NCBI GenBank assembly: GCA_963703655.1
Contig: CAVPFA010000003.1
Span: 1,240,001-1,304,000, forward strand
Reading direction: 5' to 3'
DNA length: 64,000 bases
From: CAVPFA01 sp963703655
GTDB lineage: Bacteria > Actinomycetota > Acidimicrobiia > Acidimicrobiales > Bog-793
Under the pieces are notes generated by a model, which did no database searches, was not told the DNA's origin, and worked only from the letters and a program-made list of their open reading frames with translations. Of the stretch, positions 35,173 through 44,459 are shown one piece after another. Position numbers and translations under genes: made by a program. Each line of letters starts with the position of its first letter. Position 1 is the stretch's first letter.

Positions 35173-36330
35173 ATGAAATCTGGTAGTAGTAGTGCTCTCT
35201 TGGGAGGGGGCGCGGGGGAACCCTTCTCTGTGGACGCTGTGGAGGACGGGGATATCCCAAGCAAGGGCGATCGACGACCGGCGGGATGGTGGGCGACGCT
35301 GGCTGGTCAGCCTGAGGCTCTCGCTTGGCTGGCGACAGTCACCGATTTGCGCCTGGCGCCACGCACCATCGACGCGTATGGCCGCGGGATCGCTGACTAC
35401 ATGGCGGTTTGCGCCAGCGAAAGCATCGACCCCATCCAAGCGAAACGCTCTGACATAGCCCGATACGTTCGGGATCTCAGCGACCGCGACCATCGCGCTG
35501 GCGACAATGTCATCGCCCTCGATTCGGGAGTCGGTCTATCAAACGCGACCATTCACCAACGGCTGGTCGCAGTGAGACTCTTCTATGACTACCTCGTCGA
35601 GGAAGGGGTCCGCGAAACCAACCCCGTCGGCCGCGGCCGATACACACCACGCAAACATCTTGGCGTTGGTCGTGAGCGCGGCATCCTTCGGCGATTCACC
35701 AAGCTGCCCTGGATCCCCACGGATGAGCAGTGGACCGCCATTCTGCACGCGGCTCGGGCGGAGCCGATCCGCAACCGCGTGATGCTCGCGCTCGCGTATG
35801 ACGCGGGGCTGCGCCGGGAGGAACTCTGCTCGTTGCGGACAGACGACATCGACCCCACTCATCGAACTCTGCGAGTGCGCGCTGAGACTACGAAGTCACG
35901 CCGTGAGCGCATAGTGCCCTATTCTGCGACGGCGGGCGTCCTCCTGCACCAATATCTTGGTCATCGCCGCACGATAAGCAGTGCGCGCGGTCCACTCTTT
36001 CTGTCGGAGTCCCGGCGCAATTACGCAAAGCCGATCACCCTGTGGACGTGGTCCAAGGTGGTCCGGCATCTCGCCCTTCGAGCCGATGTTCCGCGGTTCA
36101 GTACACACACCCTCCGCCATCTCTGTTTGACCGACCTTGCTCGCTCGGGATGGGAACTCCATGCCATCGCGACGTTGGCCGGTCACCGCAGCACCGTGTC
36201 GACCCTGCAGTACATCCACTTGTCGGGGCGCGATCTCGCACTCCGACTCACCGACGCCATGAGCAGCGTCCATGCCGCTCGTCTCAAGAACCTCGGTGCG
36301 TCGTTTGGCGAGCAGGGCTCCACGTCGTGA
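35173..36330 (+). CDS. tnpA: TnpA-like transposase (tyrosine recombinase A)
   Basis: The 385-residue protein has the tyrosine-recombinase catalytic set: Arg in LAYDAGLRREELCSLRTDDI, Lys in ETTKSRRERIVPY, THTLRHLCLTDLAR, and LAGHRSTVSTLQYIHL with both the GH and the nucleophile Tyr. The N-terminal domain (TIDAYGRGIADYMAVC) is SAM-like. Length and its overlap with a larger recombinase gene (GTGA) fit TnpA of the Tn554 family. It starts about 13 bases inside the left edge of the element. Confidence 0.87.
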   Translation: MKSGSSSALLGGGAGEPFSVDAVEDGDIPSKGDRRPAGWWATLAGQPEALAWLATVTDLRLAPRTIDAYGRGIADYMAVCASESIDPIQAKRSDIARYVRDLSDRDHRAGDNVIALDSGVGLSNATIHQRLVAVRLFYDYLVEEGVRETNPVGRGRYTPRKHLGVGRERGILRRFTKLPWIPTDEQWTAILHAARAEPIRNRVMLALAYDAGLRREELCSLRTDDIDPTHRTLRVRAETTKSRRERIVPYSATAGVLLHQYLGHRRTISSARGPLFLSESRRNYAKPITLWTWSKVVRHLALRADVPRFSTHTLRHLCLTDLARSGWELHAIATLAGHRSTVSTLQYIHLSGRDLALRLTDAMSSVHAARLKNLGASFGEQGSTS

Positions 36331-38609
36331 GCACCACGGTTGCCGAAGACAATCGAGTTCCAGGCTCGTGGACATCGCCGATCGACGTCTCCGTCTACGA
36401 TCGCGACAAGATCTTGACGTCTCAAGAACGGGCTGCACTTGGACCGCTGGTCACTCGCCATTGGGGCGGCAAGAGTGTCGCACACATCATCGACGGCGTC
36501 GCTGAAAGTGGAGGCGAACGGCTTGTTCGTCCGCTGTCCGAAACGCTCGCTGTCATTGATGGCGATCAGGATTGGAAGAATCGAACTCTCCTGCGGTTGC
36601 TGCGGCTCTGCCTTGTGACCGACTCCTCATTCTGGGCGTGGGATAGAGACACGTGGGCACGCCATCTGAATCCCGCAGAAGTCAGCGATGTCCTACCTCG
36701 CAGCTCCGACGAGTCTGGGACCCGCCTCTACATGATGGCCATGGCGTATCACCTGGGGTGTATCGATGATCCATCTTCTTTGGAGGGACGGATCGCCTGG
36801 CCCCTTCTCGCGCAGAAGGTCTTTGGCCGCGATGAATTTGAGAAGGTCGCCGTGGACTTGGACACGGTGCTCGCCGAATGGGGTTATGGGAAGCAGAGCC
36901 GTCTCGGCGTTCGCAGCGTTCTGGGCCATGCACTGCTCACGCGTCGGACCCTACGACTCGCCGACCTGACATACGAGTTTCTGCGCGTCTGGCGGCAGCA
37001 GCTCGCATTCCCGGCGAGCCGGCATGCGTTCCTGCTCAGCCGCGTGCTAGCGCACCGGGGCGTCCTGAGGCAACCGCTCGACGCCAAATCGTCCGATGCG
37101 GCCGCAAGGCGTGCCCTTCGCACTGATGGGGTGCCGGTGCCCTGGGTGAACTCGGTGGAACGCTGGGAACGAACGTCGACGTTGTCACGCACGACGCGAT
37201 CCAGCCATCGCGGATGGCTCCTCAAAATCGGGCGTTGGTTGCAGCAACATCGGCCGGACGCGGCGGACCCTGCAGACTGGGACCGCCAGACGTGTGCAGA
37301 CGTGGTCGCCGCCATTGAAGGCATGCGGACCGCCGAGTACATCTCGTATTCGGGCTCGCGACGGAACGAACGCGGCGATCATCTCTCGCCCCGCTCAAAG
37401 TGCGCAGCCGTCAAGGCTCTCCGGGTCTTCTTTTCTGACGCCTACGAATGGGAGTGGTTTCCACACAAGTTCAATCCCTCACGGACGTTCGCCGTTCCGC
37501 GGAGCATCCAGATGTTGATCACGATGAATCCGAGAACGATCGCAGACGATGCTTGGGCGAAGCTGATGTGGGCGGGGTTGAACCTCGCCGCCGACGACAT
37601 CCCACGTCACGGAGGGGGCGGAGACTCCTTCTACCCGCTCGCATTGCTGCGCGCCGTTGCCGTCGTGTGGCTGTTTGCTGGATTACGGAGTGATGAGATC
37701 GTTCGGCTGCGAACAGGCTGTATCCGCTGGCAACAGACCGAGCCGGATAGCCCCGCGCACGAGGGAGACGGCCGCATTTGTCTCCTCGACGTTCCCGTCC
37801 ACAAGACTGGTCACGACTTCACCAAGCCCGTCGACGCCGTGGTCGGAGACGCTATTGCTGCGTGGGAGCAGGAGCGACTGTCGCAGCCGCCGACCCCCGA
37901 CCGGAAGACCGGCGAGCTTGTGCACATCCTGTTTGCGCACCGTGCCCGGCCGTTGTCGCGGAAATACATCAACGACAGTCTCATCCCGATTCTCTGCCGC
38001 AAGGCCGGCGTCCCTCGATCTGATGTGAAAGGGACGATCACGAGCCATCGCGCGCGTTCCACAATCGCAAGTCAGCTTTACAACGCCAAGGACCCCATGA
38101 CACTGTTCGAGCTGCAGGCATGGCTTGGTCATCGCTCACCTACCAGCACGCAGCACTACGCCCGCATCACTCCGAACACGCTCACCAAGGCGTACCGTGA
38201 CGCGGGCTATTTCGCGAGGAACGTCCGAGCCATCGAGGTGCTCGTCGATCGTGACGTCGTCCAGAGCGGTGCGGCCGCAACAGGAACACCGTGGCAGCAC
38301 TATGACCTTGGTCATGGTTACTGCACCTACAGCTTTTTCGAACAGTGCCCGCATCGGATGGCCTGCGCACGATGCGACTTCTACGTGCCCAAGGAGTCGA
38401 CGAAGGCGCAGCTCCTCGAAGCAAAGATCAACCTTCAGCGTATGGTTGCCACAATCCCACTCACAGACGATGAGACGGCAGCCGTAGAGGACGGGAGTGC
38501 GGCAGTGGACCATCTCCTGTCTCGACTGGCCGACGTCCCGACCCCCACAGGCGCAACTCCTCGTGAGATGGGTCTGACACTGCTACCGATGGCTGCCAAG
38601 CCATCCTGA
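36327..38609 (+). CDS. tnpB: TnpB-like transposase (tyrosine recombinase B)
   Basis: The GTG at 36327 overlaps the tnpA stop and gives 760 residues. The catalytic domain has Arg in WLFAGLRSDEIVRLR, SHRARSTIASQL for His-x-x-Arg, and WLGHRSPTSTQHYARI with GH and Tyr. The C-terminus has a Cys cluster (HGYCTYSFFEQCPHRMACAR, then CDFYVPKEST) and the PLTDDETAAVEDG segment typical of the Tn554 TnpB group. It acts with TnpA in transposition. No tnpC gene is apparent. Confidence 0.87.
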   Translation: MSTTVAEDNRVPGSWTSPIDVSVYDRDKILTSQERAALGPLVTRHWGGKSVAHIIDGVAESGGERLVRPLSETLAVIDGDQDWKNRTLLRLLRLCLVTDSSFWAWDRDTWARHLNPAEVSDVLPRSSDESGTRLYMMAMAYHLGCIDDPSSLEGRIAWPLLAQKVFGRDEFEKVAVDLDTVLAEWGYGKQSRLGVRSVLGHALLTRRTLRLADLTYEFLRVWRQQLAFPASRHAFLLSRVLAHRGVLRQPLDAKSSDAAARRALRTDGVPVPWVNSVERWERTSTLSRTTRSSHRGWLLKIGRWLQQHRPDAADPADWDRQTCADVVAAIEGMRTAEYISYSGSRRNERGDHLSPRSKCAAVKALRVFFSDAYEWEWFPHKFNPSRTFAVPRSIQMLITMNPRTIADDAWAKLMWAGLNLAADDIPRHGGGGDSFYPLALLRAVAVVWLFAGLRSDEIVRLRTGCIRWQQTEPDSPAHEGDGRICLLDVPVHKTGHDFTKPVDAVVGDAIAAWEQERLSQPPTPDRKTGELVHILFAHRARPLSRKYINDSLIPILCRKAGVPRSDVKGTITSHRARSTIASQLYNAKDPMTLFELQAWLGHRSPTSTQHYARITPNTLTKAYRDAGYFARNVRAIEVLVDRDVVQSGAAATGTPWQHYDLGHGYCTYSFFEQCPHRMACARCDFYVPKESTKAQLLEAKINLQRMVATIPLTDDETAAVEDGSAAVDHLLSRLADVPTPTGATPREMGLTLLPMAAKPS

Positions 38610-38717
38610 GGCGACGGAGGGGATGAGTGTGCGACTGGTACTGAACACTCTTTGCAGCCGCGTATTCGAGGGTGGGATACAAGCTCGGGGCAGTACGACA
38701 GAGCGCGCGAGACCCGC

Positions 38718-39545
38718 TCAGCCAATCAACGCAGGCGGAACCGAAAGCTCGTCCCGAGCATAGAGATCACGGATCGCAGAAGGGTCGTCGGAAGCGCAGA
38801 CGGAAGCAATCATGTCGATCAGCTCGTCGTACTCCGCACCGGTCTCACCATCGTAGGACGCGTCCATCCGGCCCCAGTTGTCCCACGGCAGCATCTCGAT
38901 CTTGTTCAGCGCCGCGAGATCGCGGATCGCGTTCCCTCTAATCTCAGCTGGCCCCCAGGCGTCGTCCTCGCCGTGGACGCCGAATTGCGCGGGATCAGCA
39001 GAGCCTTGGCGGCACAGCGCCCACGCCTCACCGCCGGTGAGGAACTCTCCCTCACGCAGATCCTCCGGGTGAGACACCAACGGAAGCCCGAGTATCTCGG
39101 TGTCGACCCGCACCCAACGGCCTTCACCGGTGTGCCGGTACTCGGCGATCCAGTGATCGACGCTCTTGCCAGGCTCGAAGTAGGTGGCGAAACCGCAGCG
39201 CGCGCGGGCCGCTATCCCCCGGAACCGAAGAAGCGCGCAACTCATCGTTGCGAAATGGCGGCATGTCCCGACCACGCGCTTGTCCGGTGACCGGAGCGCA
39301 TGAAGGGGCGCCGCATCTAGAGCCATCAACGACTGGATCAAGTCACCCGTGCGACGAATCGCCCGCTCGGCCTGTCGCTTGTCGGATACCCCCAGTCCCG
39401 CTGCTTCATCCGGCTCGATAATCAGACCTTGCGCGAGTTTGCACACACCGACGGCATCGGTCGGGATGTCCACGACGAGTGATTCCTGGCCGACGTCCAG
39501 GGATGTGAGTGGACCGGGGCGGTTGTAGTCGATCACGTTCGGCAC
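38718..39545 (-). CDS. Transglutaminase-like protein (transposon cargo)
   Basis: The 275-residue protein (GTG start) has a transglutaminase/protease-like catalytic core: Cys in VVGTCRHFATMSCALLRFRG, His in KSVDHWIAEYRH and Asp in WVRVDTEILG. Such folds act as peptidases, amidases or cross-linking enzymes. The substrate is unknown. It is antisense to the transposase genes and lies between tnpB and the right end, the place where Tn554-like elements carry cargo. The start has no strong ribosome-binding site, so it may be placed differently. Confidence 0.72.
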   Translation of the reverse strand: MPNVIDYNRPGPLTSLDVGQESLVVDIPTDAVGVCKLAQGLIIEPDEAAGLGVSDKRQAERAIRRTGDLIQSLMALDAAPLHALRSPDKRVVGTCRHFATMSCALLRFRGIAARARCGFATYFEPGKSVDHWIAEYRHTGEGRWVRVDTEILGLPLVSHPEDLREGEFLTGGEAWALCRQGSADPAQFGVHGEDDAWGPAEIRGNAIRDLAALNKIEMLPWDNWGRMDASYDGETGAEYDELIDMIASVCASDDPSAIRDLYARDELSVPPALIG

Positions 39546-39589
39546 AATGCGCTCGATCTTACGGTGTTTGGCGGTGGATTCGTCGGGGA

Positions 39590-39618
39590 GAGCTTGACTT
39601 TTGATTCCACATAATCAC
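39590..39618. repeat. Right end of the Tn554-like element
   Basis: The 29 bases (GAGCTTGACTTTT then ATTCCACATAATCAC after one variable base) immediately precede the resumed ardC reading frame. They recur with one mismatch at 46133-46161. Confidence 0.8.
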
Positions 39619-39619
39619 C

Positions 39620-40369
39620 GTCCAGAGTCGCTTCTACCGGTACAGCTTCCGGAACACGCTGCTCATCCAGCTCCAGTGCCCCGAGGCCACGCGGGTCGCA
39701 GGCTTCCGTGCCTGGCAGCACCTCGGACGCCAGGTACGCAAGGGCGAAAAGGCGATCTGGATACTCGCTCCGGTAACCCGCAAGGTGGCAGACGAGGCTC
39801 ACAGCGCCGAGACAGCCGACACCAAGGACCGAGTCCTGGTTGCCTTCAAGCCAGCGTGTGTCTTCGACATCTCGATGACAGATGGCGAGGATCTGCCCGA
39901 ACCGTGCACACGGCTACAGGGTGATGCACCCGCCGACGTCTACGACGGGCTCGTCAAAGTTGCGGACGGCATCGGCTTCACCGTCGAGGATCACGACTTC
40001 GCCGACAGCACGAACGGTGACTGCACGTACGACCTGCACCGGATCCGTGTCCGGACTGGCAACTCCCAGGTCCAGCGTGTGAAGACGCTCGCCCACGAGC
40101 TGGCGCACGCGATGCTCCACGAGCACCACGAGAACCGTGCACTCGCCGAGCTGGAGGCCGAGTCGGTCGCCTATGTCGTTTGTGCCAACCTCGGCATCAA
40201 CAGCGAGGACTACACGCTGGGCTACGTGGCAACGTGGGCCGGGGGTGGCGACGAAGCCATCGCCGCCATCAAGGCGTCCGCCGCTCGCATCCAGCAGGCT
40301 GCAGACAAGATCCTCGGCGCAGTCGGGACGACCGAGGCACAGGAGGAGCACGCCGACGAGGCGGCGTAG
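39620..40369 (+). pseudogene. ardC: 3' part of ardC (metallopeptidase domain)
   Basis: From 39620 the frame reads VQSRFYRYSFRNTLLIQLQC and AWQHLGRQVRKGEKAIWILA, the second half of the ArdC ssDNA-binding domain. It then reaches the zinc metallopeptidase motif HELAHAMLHEH, EAESVAYVVCANLGI as the third-ligand helix, and the C-terminal end at 40369. The natural start is in the fragment at 35065. A GTG at 39785 could begin a truncated protein that keeps the peptidase domain. As it stands the gene is disrupted. Confidence 0.85.
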
Positions 40370-40537
40370 CTCAGCCTACGGCTCCGCGCCGTCAGACCTC
40401 CCGCCCTCGACCATCGCAATGAGGGAAAGGATCAAGGCGTACACAAGCAGGCCCTGGCCACGCTGATGAGGGCGCGACCGTGCTAACCGCGATGACCGTG
40501 AAGGGGGCAGCATGTTGGTCATCGTGTCATCTGGCAC

Positions 40538-41065
40538 ATGGCGAATCGGCTCCAGGCCGGTCGCGGCACCGTGACGGCGCCGCTACAGGGCAGCGCGCTA
40601 ACGTCGGTTCAAGCCGGGCGCAATGCAATCGTTGCCGAGACAGCTGTCGGGGGCTTGCCCGCGGGCCTCGCCATCACTCCCAACGGACAAACCGTCTACG
40701 TTTGCAATTCCGGTGATGGCACCGTCACTCCAATATCGGTGGCCACCAATACCGTCGGGACCGCCTTCGGCGTCGGGATCAATGATGATTTCATCGCCAT
40801 CACGCCGGATAGCAAAAGGGCCTACGTGGCCAACGTGGGGCCCGACACCGTCACGCCCATCACGCTCGGCCCGATCACCAACACGGCCGGGGCGACAATA
40901 GCGGTGGGCGGCAACCCCTACGCCGTTGCCATCAGTCCCGATGGCCAAACACTCTATGTGAGCAACTGGAGTACCAGCAGTATCACCCCCGTTGCAATAG
41001 CCACGGGTGCAGTCGGGACCGCGATCCCCGTCGGCGCCAATCCGTCGGCCATCGCCATTTCGTGA
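40538..41065 (+). CDS. YVTN-type beta-propeller protein, short
   Basis: The 175-residue protein holds three to four copies of a 40-residue YVTN blade: GLAITPNGQTVYVCNSGDGT, FIAITPDSKRAYVANVGPDT, YAVAISPDGQTLYVSNWSTS, each followed by VTPI and a G-x-x-x-x-VG segment. It ends abruptly after the start of the next blade (PSAIAIS), so it is probably a 3'-truncated piece of a larger propeller. No signal peptide is visible. Secreted or surface location would be expected for intact family members. Confidence 0.6.
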   Translation: MANRLQAGRGTVTAPLQGSALTSVQAGRNAIVAETAVGGLPAGLAITPNGQTVYVCNSGDGTVTPISVATNTVGTAFGVGINDDFIAITPDSKRAYVANVGPDTVTPITLGPITNTAGATIAVGGNPYAVAISPDGQTLYVSNWSTSSITPVAIATGAVGTAIPVGANPSAIAIS

Positions 41066-41267
41066 TCCAGCCAGCGACCTAGCCGCTACACCGAGATGGA
41101 GGCCGTCGTCACGGAAGAGGTGTTGCTCAACGCTGAGAGCGGAGCGCAATTCCTGATCGACGTGGTCGAGAGTGACGCGTAGCACGCTGCAACGACGTTG
41201 CTGCCCCGTCCGCAGAGCGATTTCCGCCCTGACGAGTCTCGACTGACTGCATCAGAGATTGGCGCTG
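41066..41267. other. Short gene-poor region after the propeller gene
   Basis: Only a 28-codon frame (41092-41178, MEAVVTEEVLLNAESGAQFL...) is open here. It resembles the tail of a larger protein but I cannot identify it. Nothing else is seen. Confidence 0.3.
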
Positions 41268-43145
41268 CTAAGCCAACTCCATCTCCAGGTCTTCGATCTC
41301 GTCCTCTTCCGAAGCGCTGTCACCAGCCTTTACGTCTTCGGCGACATCGTCAGGTATTTCATCGTCTGCAACAGCACCCGCCGCCTGGACGATGCCGCAC
41401 ACTCGTCTGATCTCTTGAATGATTGCTGCCTCTCGTGCTTGTACGAAGCGGGCGTAGAGATCGGCGGCTTCATCATTCGTCAAGGGTTCGACTGCAGCGA
41501 GCAAGAGTTGAAGGGCCGTCTCGTCGATGAAGTGCGGCCCGAGAAGATCGGCACGAGCGCTAGATGGCAGGATTGCCGGATCGTTGAGGTAGTCGGCCGG
41601 GGCCTTATCCCTGATCTTGCCGTTGGTTTCGTTCGAGATGAGCGTGCGATTGGCGATCGTGTTGACGTCGACGCGTTTCGTGACACCGTGTCGCTTGAGG
41701 AACGCCTGCGGGAAAATATGGTGGTCTTGTAACTCTTGGAGCCGAATGTTTTCGGCACGGCGCCAATCCCGGGCGTTCCCGTTGGCGAGGAGACAGAACA
41801 CGCCGCTGTACACCGCGCTCGCATAGCTCGCCGAGCCGCGGATACGGAAGCCAGGCGCGCCGATCCAAATCGTTGCCTCGCTAAACACTTCCGGGTCAGG
41901 CCCTCCCTCGAGCCAATGTCGCGTCATCTCCAGGTAATCTTTCCTGGATTTGCTCTCCACGGCGCTCGAATACCGCTCCATGAAAACGTTGCACCAATAC
42001 CACCGCCGAAGCTCGTTACGTGCTTGATTACCGAGTTTTCGCGCCTCAACTTCCGCTCGTAGCGCAGCGAGAATTGGCACGAGTCCAAACCCCGGAATCC
42101 ATTTCTCCGCAAACACGCCGAAGCCGTCTGGCCCGACGTGCGTGATTAGCTCAAGGGCTCGCTCAATCGCCGCTGCAGCTCGCCGCCAGTCCTCCTCGAA
42201 GTTGCTGGGCAGCAAGTCGATCAGTATCCGAGGTTTGGGATCGAGGCCGCGCAATAGGGCAAGAGTGCGAAGAACGAGTACACCGAACTTGTGCTCGTCG
42301 GCTTTGCCCTTCGACCATGCGCGTAGGAGCGGATGAGCTTTGCACGCTTCGGCCCACAAGTCATGAAGACGGATGCCAGAGCGATAGAGACGCGCGGTGA
42401 GAAGGTCGTAGACAGAGAGATCGACCCCTGTCGAGTTGAGTTTCTCGAAGATGGCGCAGACGCGACCGATGGACTCGTTGTCGGAGTCATCGACCCGGGG
42501 CAGCTCGACGAGCGGAGCCTCAAAGTTCTGGAACGCAGTCGTGCCACTGGTCCAGCCGTCCCTCCAAACCGATCGATACTGCTCGTACAGATCGGGAGCG
42601 TTGTTGCGAGACCAGTCCTCGAACCCGTAGCACCACCTGAAGAACGCCTGGGGCGTGAGAAGGTCCGTGCACGGGAGTATGCGCTGCTCATATTGCGTGT
42701 CCCGGCTATCTAGCCCTCGCAGTTCGCGGCGCGCCCGGTCAAAGATGATCTCGTCGCTGTCGGGCTCGTTGAGGAGCACGTCGAGGTTCAGGAAGAACCA
42801 GCGTCGCTGACTCGAATCCTTGAGAGAGAGGTCGGGCGCCGTGAGCGCATAGATCAGCGACGAAAGGCGTTGCTGTCCGTCGAGAATGAGAAGCTCCGGT
42901 CGAGGCTCGCGATGCGCAGGCTTAGCGCCTCTCAAGAAGATCGGCGCGAATGGAGGGTTGTTCGCATCACAACGGAGCAGCAGGAGCGACCCGATGAAGT
43001 AGCCGCGTACGATCGACCGCACGAGATCGGCCACCTCTTCGCGCGTCCAAACGAAATCACGCTGGAAATTGGGAAGGCAGATTTTCCCGTCGAGCGCTTG
43101 CTCGACGAGGCTGACCACCCTCCGCTTGTCAGGGATGATCTCCAT
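41268..43145 (-). CDS. DUF262 and HNH-type (GmrSD-like) protein
   Basis: From the ATG at 43145 the protein has 625 residues. The N-terminal DUF262 domain carries the LPNFQRDFVWTREEVADLV start and the DGQQR motif (residues 89-93). The C-terminal part has an HNH/DUF1524-like nuclease motif in LQDHHIFPQAFLKRHG and NTIANRTLISNETNGKI. This is the architecture of GmrSD-type, modification-dependent nucleases and of related phage-defence proteins. The C-terminus is strongly acidic (EEDEIEDLEMELA). It is a single-gene system here. Confidence 0.82.
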   Translation of the reverse strand: MEIIPDKRRVVSLVEQALDGKICLPNFQRDFVWTREEVADLVRSIVRGYFIGSLLLLRCDANNPPFAPIFLRGAKPAHREPRPELLILDGQQRLSSLIYALTAPDLSLKDSSQRRWFFLNLDVLLNEPDSDEIIFDRARRELRGLDSRDTQYEQRILPCTDLLTPQAFFRWCYGFEDWSRNNAPDLYEQYRSVWRDGWTSGTTAFQNFEAPLVELPRVDDSDNESIGRVCAIFEKLNSTGVDLSVYDLLTARLYRSGIRLHDLWAEACKAHPLLRAWSKGKADEHKFGVLVLRTLALLRGLDPKPRILIDLLPSNFEEDWRRAAAAIERALELITHVGPDGFGVFAEKWIPGFGLVPILAALRAEVEARKLGNQARNELRRWYWCNVFMERYSSAVESKSRKDYLEMTRHWLEGGPDPEVFSEATIWIGAPGFRIRGSASYASAVYSGVFCLLANGNARDWRRAENIRLQELQDHHIFPQAFLKRHGVTKRVDVNTIANRTLISNETNGKIRDKAPADYLNDPAILPSSARADLLGPHFIDETALQLLLAAVEPLTNDEAADLYARFVQAREAAIIQEIRRVCGIVQAAGAVADDEIPDDVAEDVKAGDSASEEDEIEDLEMELA

Positions 43146-43992
43146 GGCACCGAATGTACCTGCGCACGGCACCGGTGAGATGAGACGGGCCGGCCAATTG
43201 GGGCTCGCCTGAGTTTGGTAGTCGCTTGTCTGTGGGTTGACGGCGTTCCCCGACTCACCAGCCCGTCCGAGTCAACTCTCGCAACGCGAACATGCGGGGC
43301 GCCCGATGAGGCACAGCTCACCGCGTCGCGACCGTCGCGAAGTCCATGTCCCTGTTGTCCCAACGCAGTTGTCGGCCATCCTTCCTGCCCCTTTTCGCAC
43401 CCAGGATCTCGGCAGCCGAAGCCCACCCCCGGAGGGGGATCATTCCTTCAAGGGTCCGTTCCACCGGCAAACGCCGTGCCGCCCTTGGCCTCGGTAGCTG
43501 CTGATCGATTGCGCCCCTGCGGCCGGTCGTAGAACCACGGATCACCGACATCCAAGATTCTCTCCGGCCGAGATCGGTCTCTGGCGTGTCCTGCCCGCGG
43601 TCTCGCTGACGCTGTCGAGCGCCTCGTCCAACGTCTTGCCGACACTGCGGCGCCTGATGGCAGTACCCCGAGAGATCTGAGTGCGCTGCGTCCATTGCGC
43701 ATGCTCCCGACGGCTGCGCGTCGTGCATGACGTGGAGGAGTGACCAGCGCTGACCAATGTGGTGCGAGGAATAACCGTGGTGCCGCCCGCAGGTGTCACC
43801 CTGATCGTGTCTCGACACGCGCTGCCCAGCTCGTCCCTCTCTGTTCCGTTGGTCTTGGAGCCTCTTCGGTAGCAGAGCGGTCGGCGCTTCGCTGCAACCC
43901 CCAGGAGCGAGTCGTCTACGACGAGGGGTGTTCCGCTCCCGACCGCCCTGCTCTCGTTGGCGCCATCAACCAACTACCCAGGAGGAACAGCA
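43146..43992. other. Gene-poor region between DUF262 and ssb
   Basis: About 850 bases with only low-complexity open frames that I do not accept. The last 130 bases are the ssb leader, with an Arg/Ser-type composition and AGGAGGAA at 43981-43988. It may contain the remains of older genes, but none is recognisable. Confidence 0.4.
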
Positions 43993-44382
43993 ATGGCACA
44001 GCGCAAGAAGGTCGAGAGCACGGAGCAGGCCGTCACCCGTGAGAGCGGGCGGGGACCATCGGAGAATCACGTCACCATCATCGGTCGCGTGGCCACCATC
44101 CCAGTGTTGCGGTCCACGTCGAACGGCACGCCGGTCACGTCGTTCCGCATCGCGATCAACGGCAAAGGCGACACCCAATTTCTCTCGGTCGTAGCCTGGC
44201 GTCAGCGGGCAGAGTTCGCCGCCGAGTTTCTCGGCAAGGGCCGTCTTGTTCACGTCTCGGGACGTCTTCAGAATCGGTCATGGGAGGCCGCCGATGGCTC
44301 GACCCGACAGAGCGTCGAGATCATCGCCGATCAAGTGCAGGCACTCTCGGCGAAGCCAGCAGCGGTTTCGATCGATGCTTGA
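43993..44382 (+). CDS. ssb: Single-stranded DNA-binding protein
   Basis: A 129-residue OB-fold SSB with a strong AGGAGGAA before the ATG. Core motifs are NHVTIIGRVATIPVLRSTSN, TSFRIAINGKGDTQFLSVVA and FLGKGRLVHVSGRLQNRSWE. It lacks the long Gly-rich linker and the acidic tip DDDIPF of chromosomal SSB, so it is a short element-type SSB. Such proteins protect transferred single strands. A strong hairpin terminator follows. Confidence 0.9.
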   Translation: MAQRKKVESTEQAVTRESGRGPSENHVTIIGRVATIPVLRSTSNGTPVTSFRIAINGKGDTQFLSVVAWRQRAEFAAEFLGKGRLVHVSGRLQNRSWEAADGSTRQSVEIIADQVQALSAKPAAVSIDA

Positions 44383-44387
44383 ACCTC

Positions 44388-44421
44388 GTACAGGAGGCCG
44401 CAACGGTGCGGCCTCCTGTAC
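44388..44421. terminator. Terminator after ssb
   Basis: Perfect 14-bp arms (GTACAGGAGGCCGC at 44388-44401, GCGGCCTCCTGTAC at 44408-44421) with a 6-base loop start five bases after the ssb stop. No long T-run is present. Confidence 0.7.
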
Positions 44422-44459
44422 CTATGTGGCACAGCTACGAGCTGCTTCGACCGCCCACA

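Larger units (their letters stand above)
35158..39618. mobile_element. Tn554-like transposon inserted in ardC
   Basis: The segment between the two ardC fragments carries two coupled tyrosine-recombinase genes of TnpA and TnpB type plus a transglutaminase-like cargo gene. Tn554-family elements use this recombinase pair, insert site-specifically and have no terminal inverted repeats, and none are seen here. The last 29 bases (39590-39618) recur at 46133-46161. The left edge is inferred from where the ArdC reading ends. Confidence 0.82.

Noticed and set aside
43215..43973. Several 80-160-codon frames between DUF262 and ssb
   Set aside because: They overlap one another on both strands, lack ribosome-binding sites and show no recognisable motif.
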